Origin: CAYVFC01 sp964450715
Lineage (GTDB): Bacteria > Myxococcota_A > Polyangia > Polyangiales > JAFGIB01
Assembly (NCBI GenBank): GCA_964450715.1
Contig: CAYVFC010000245.1
Coordinates: 1 to 6,133, forward strand
DNA: 6,133 bases
Direction: 5' to 3'
Shown here: positions 5,414 through 6,133 of the stretch, one piece after another
Numbering within the stretch: the stretch's first letter is position 1
Layout of the letters: every line of letters starts with the position of its first letter
Translations under genes and position numbers: made by a program
The notes under the pieces: generated by a model
Seen by the model: only the letters and a program-made list of their open reading frames with translations
The model's database searches: none
What the model was told of the DNA's origin: nothing

Positions 5414-6133
5414 CTACTCGGCGTTCTCCACGGCCGCCAGCTTCCAGCTCTCCTCCGGGTTCTCCTCCGAGGTGCCGCTCCGTAGCTCGACCATGCCGAT
5501 GTTGGAGCAGACCACCAATCGCGCGGTTCCCTCGGCGTCCGACTTGGAGATGCGCGCGCAGCTGTCCCCGCGCACCGGACCGTCCAGGGTCAGCTCCAGC
5601 TCGTCGACCACCCATCCCTGCTCGATGGCCTCTTGCTGCCCGGGCTCGCCTTGCATCTCCTTCTTCCATTCGGCGGGGATGCGCCACCGCGCATCGTCGC
5701 GCCCCTCGGGCAGCACCCGCCCCTGCTCGTCGAGCGGGACAAAGCCGGGATCGGCCAGCGCGTCGTGGGCCTGCAGACGATAAAGCCCGGTCTCGTCCCC
5801 GGCGATCCAGTACCCCGCGGTTTCCGGCCCGCCGATATCGGGCTGGTCCTGCTCCATGCGAGCGGCGACCCCGTCGCCGCGGCGGACCAGTCTTTGCACC
5901 TGCAGCCGCACATCCTGCTCGCGACCGTCGGAGAGCCGCACGCGGTAGATCAGCACGTCGCCCTGCCGCAGGCTCTGCAGCCAGCGCGGACCCTGCTCTC
6001 GGGCCTGCTCGGGATCGACGGTTTGCTTGCCTTCCACGCTCAGGTCGCCGTAGGGACCCACCCGTATCCGCGGTCCGTCATCTAGTGCCGTGACCGGGAG
6101 GTTTTGAGCCCCCTGTATTTGAACTTGCGCCGC
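5414..6133 (-). CDS. Unrecognised, probably extracytoplasmic protein; 5' end beyond the window
   Basis: Only the C-terminal 239 residues are visible. A GTG at 6061 could serve as a start, but the same frame stays open for 24 more codons to the window edge, and those codons read as ordinary protein (NLPVTALDDGPRIRV) continuous with the rest. I therefore treat the gene as truncated by the window. The visible part has beta-strand patterns (GDVLIYRVRLSDG, then VRLQVQRLV), a YWIAGDETGLYRL segment, an acidic/Gln-rich stretch with WRIPAEWKKE, and a C-terminal DSCARISKS...LVVCSNIGMVELRSG. The two cysteines, 17 residues apart, could form a disulfide. The closing GMVEL/SWKL pattern recalls periplasmic lipoproteins that end in a G-hG-hhK strand, but this is a weak resemblance and no family is assigned. 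The stop lies 27 bp before the modular lipoprotein, so the two are probably co-transcribed. Confidence 0.75.
   Translation of the reverse strand, partial: AAQVQIQGAQNLPVTALDDGPRIRVGPYGDLSVEGKQTVDPEQAREQGPRWLQSLRQGDVLIYRVRLSDGREQDVRLQVQRLVRRGDGVAARMEQDQPDIGGPETAGYWIAGDETGLYRLQAHDALADPGFVPLDEQGRVLPEGRDDARWRIPAEWKKEMQGEPGQQEAIEQGWVVDELELTLDGPVRGDSCARISKSDAEGTARLVVCSNIGMVELRSGTSEENPEESWKLAAVENAE

Overview
The window is GC-rich DNA from a bacterium, most likely a Myxococcota or related deltaproteobacterial-type organism. That assignment is an inference from style, not from a marker gene: two encoded lipoproteins share a lipobox-like end, an Asp run and a long Gly/Ser/Asp-rich linker, and one carries stacked Cys-rich Ig-like domains plus tandem DUF1554-type domains. 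There is no rRNA, tRNA, CRISPR array, integrase or intact transposase.

Layout, left to right. Positions 1-613 hold no convincing gene. This leader contains a degenerate copy of a palindromic repeat (262-290), two pairs of short direct repeats that both have a 21-bp period, a 10-bp inverted repeat (399-408/436-445), an AT-rich island (465-491) and a candidate promoter whose -10 lies inside a 6-7-6 dyad (538-556). On the plus strand, 614-2134 encodes a lipoprotein lipase of the Archaeoglobus fulgidus AFL type. It has an alpha/beta-hydrolase domain with triad Ser150/Asp177/His223 and a C-terminal beta-rich substrate-binding domain, but lacks the long insertion that forms the AFL lid region. A second plus-strand gene, 2190-2816, encodes an unrecognised protein with two membrane segments and a soluble C-terminal domain. 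Positions 2817-2989, between converging genes, are packed with palindromic repeats in both orientations.

On the minus strand, reading right to left, a gene that runs off the right edge (5414-6133) encodes an unrecognised beta-rich, probably extracytoplasmic protein. It is followed after 27 bp by an 798-residue modular surface lipoprotein (2990-5386) made of three four-Cys Ig-like domains, a further Ig-like/SbsA-like domain and two six-Cys DUF1554-type domains. The tight spacing suggests one transcript.

The products appear to act mainly at the cell envelope: a tethered lipid hydrolase, a small membrane protein, a large adhesin-like or binding lipoprotein, and an unknown partner. Nothing in the sequence proves that the two convergent units work together. 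The least explained material is the repeat-rich noncoding DNA, the lid-less lipase variant and the two unrecognised proteins.
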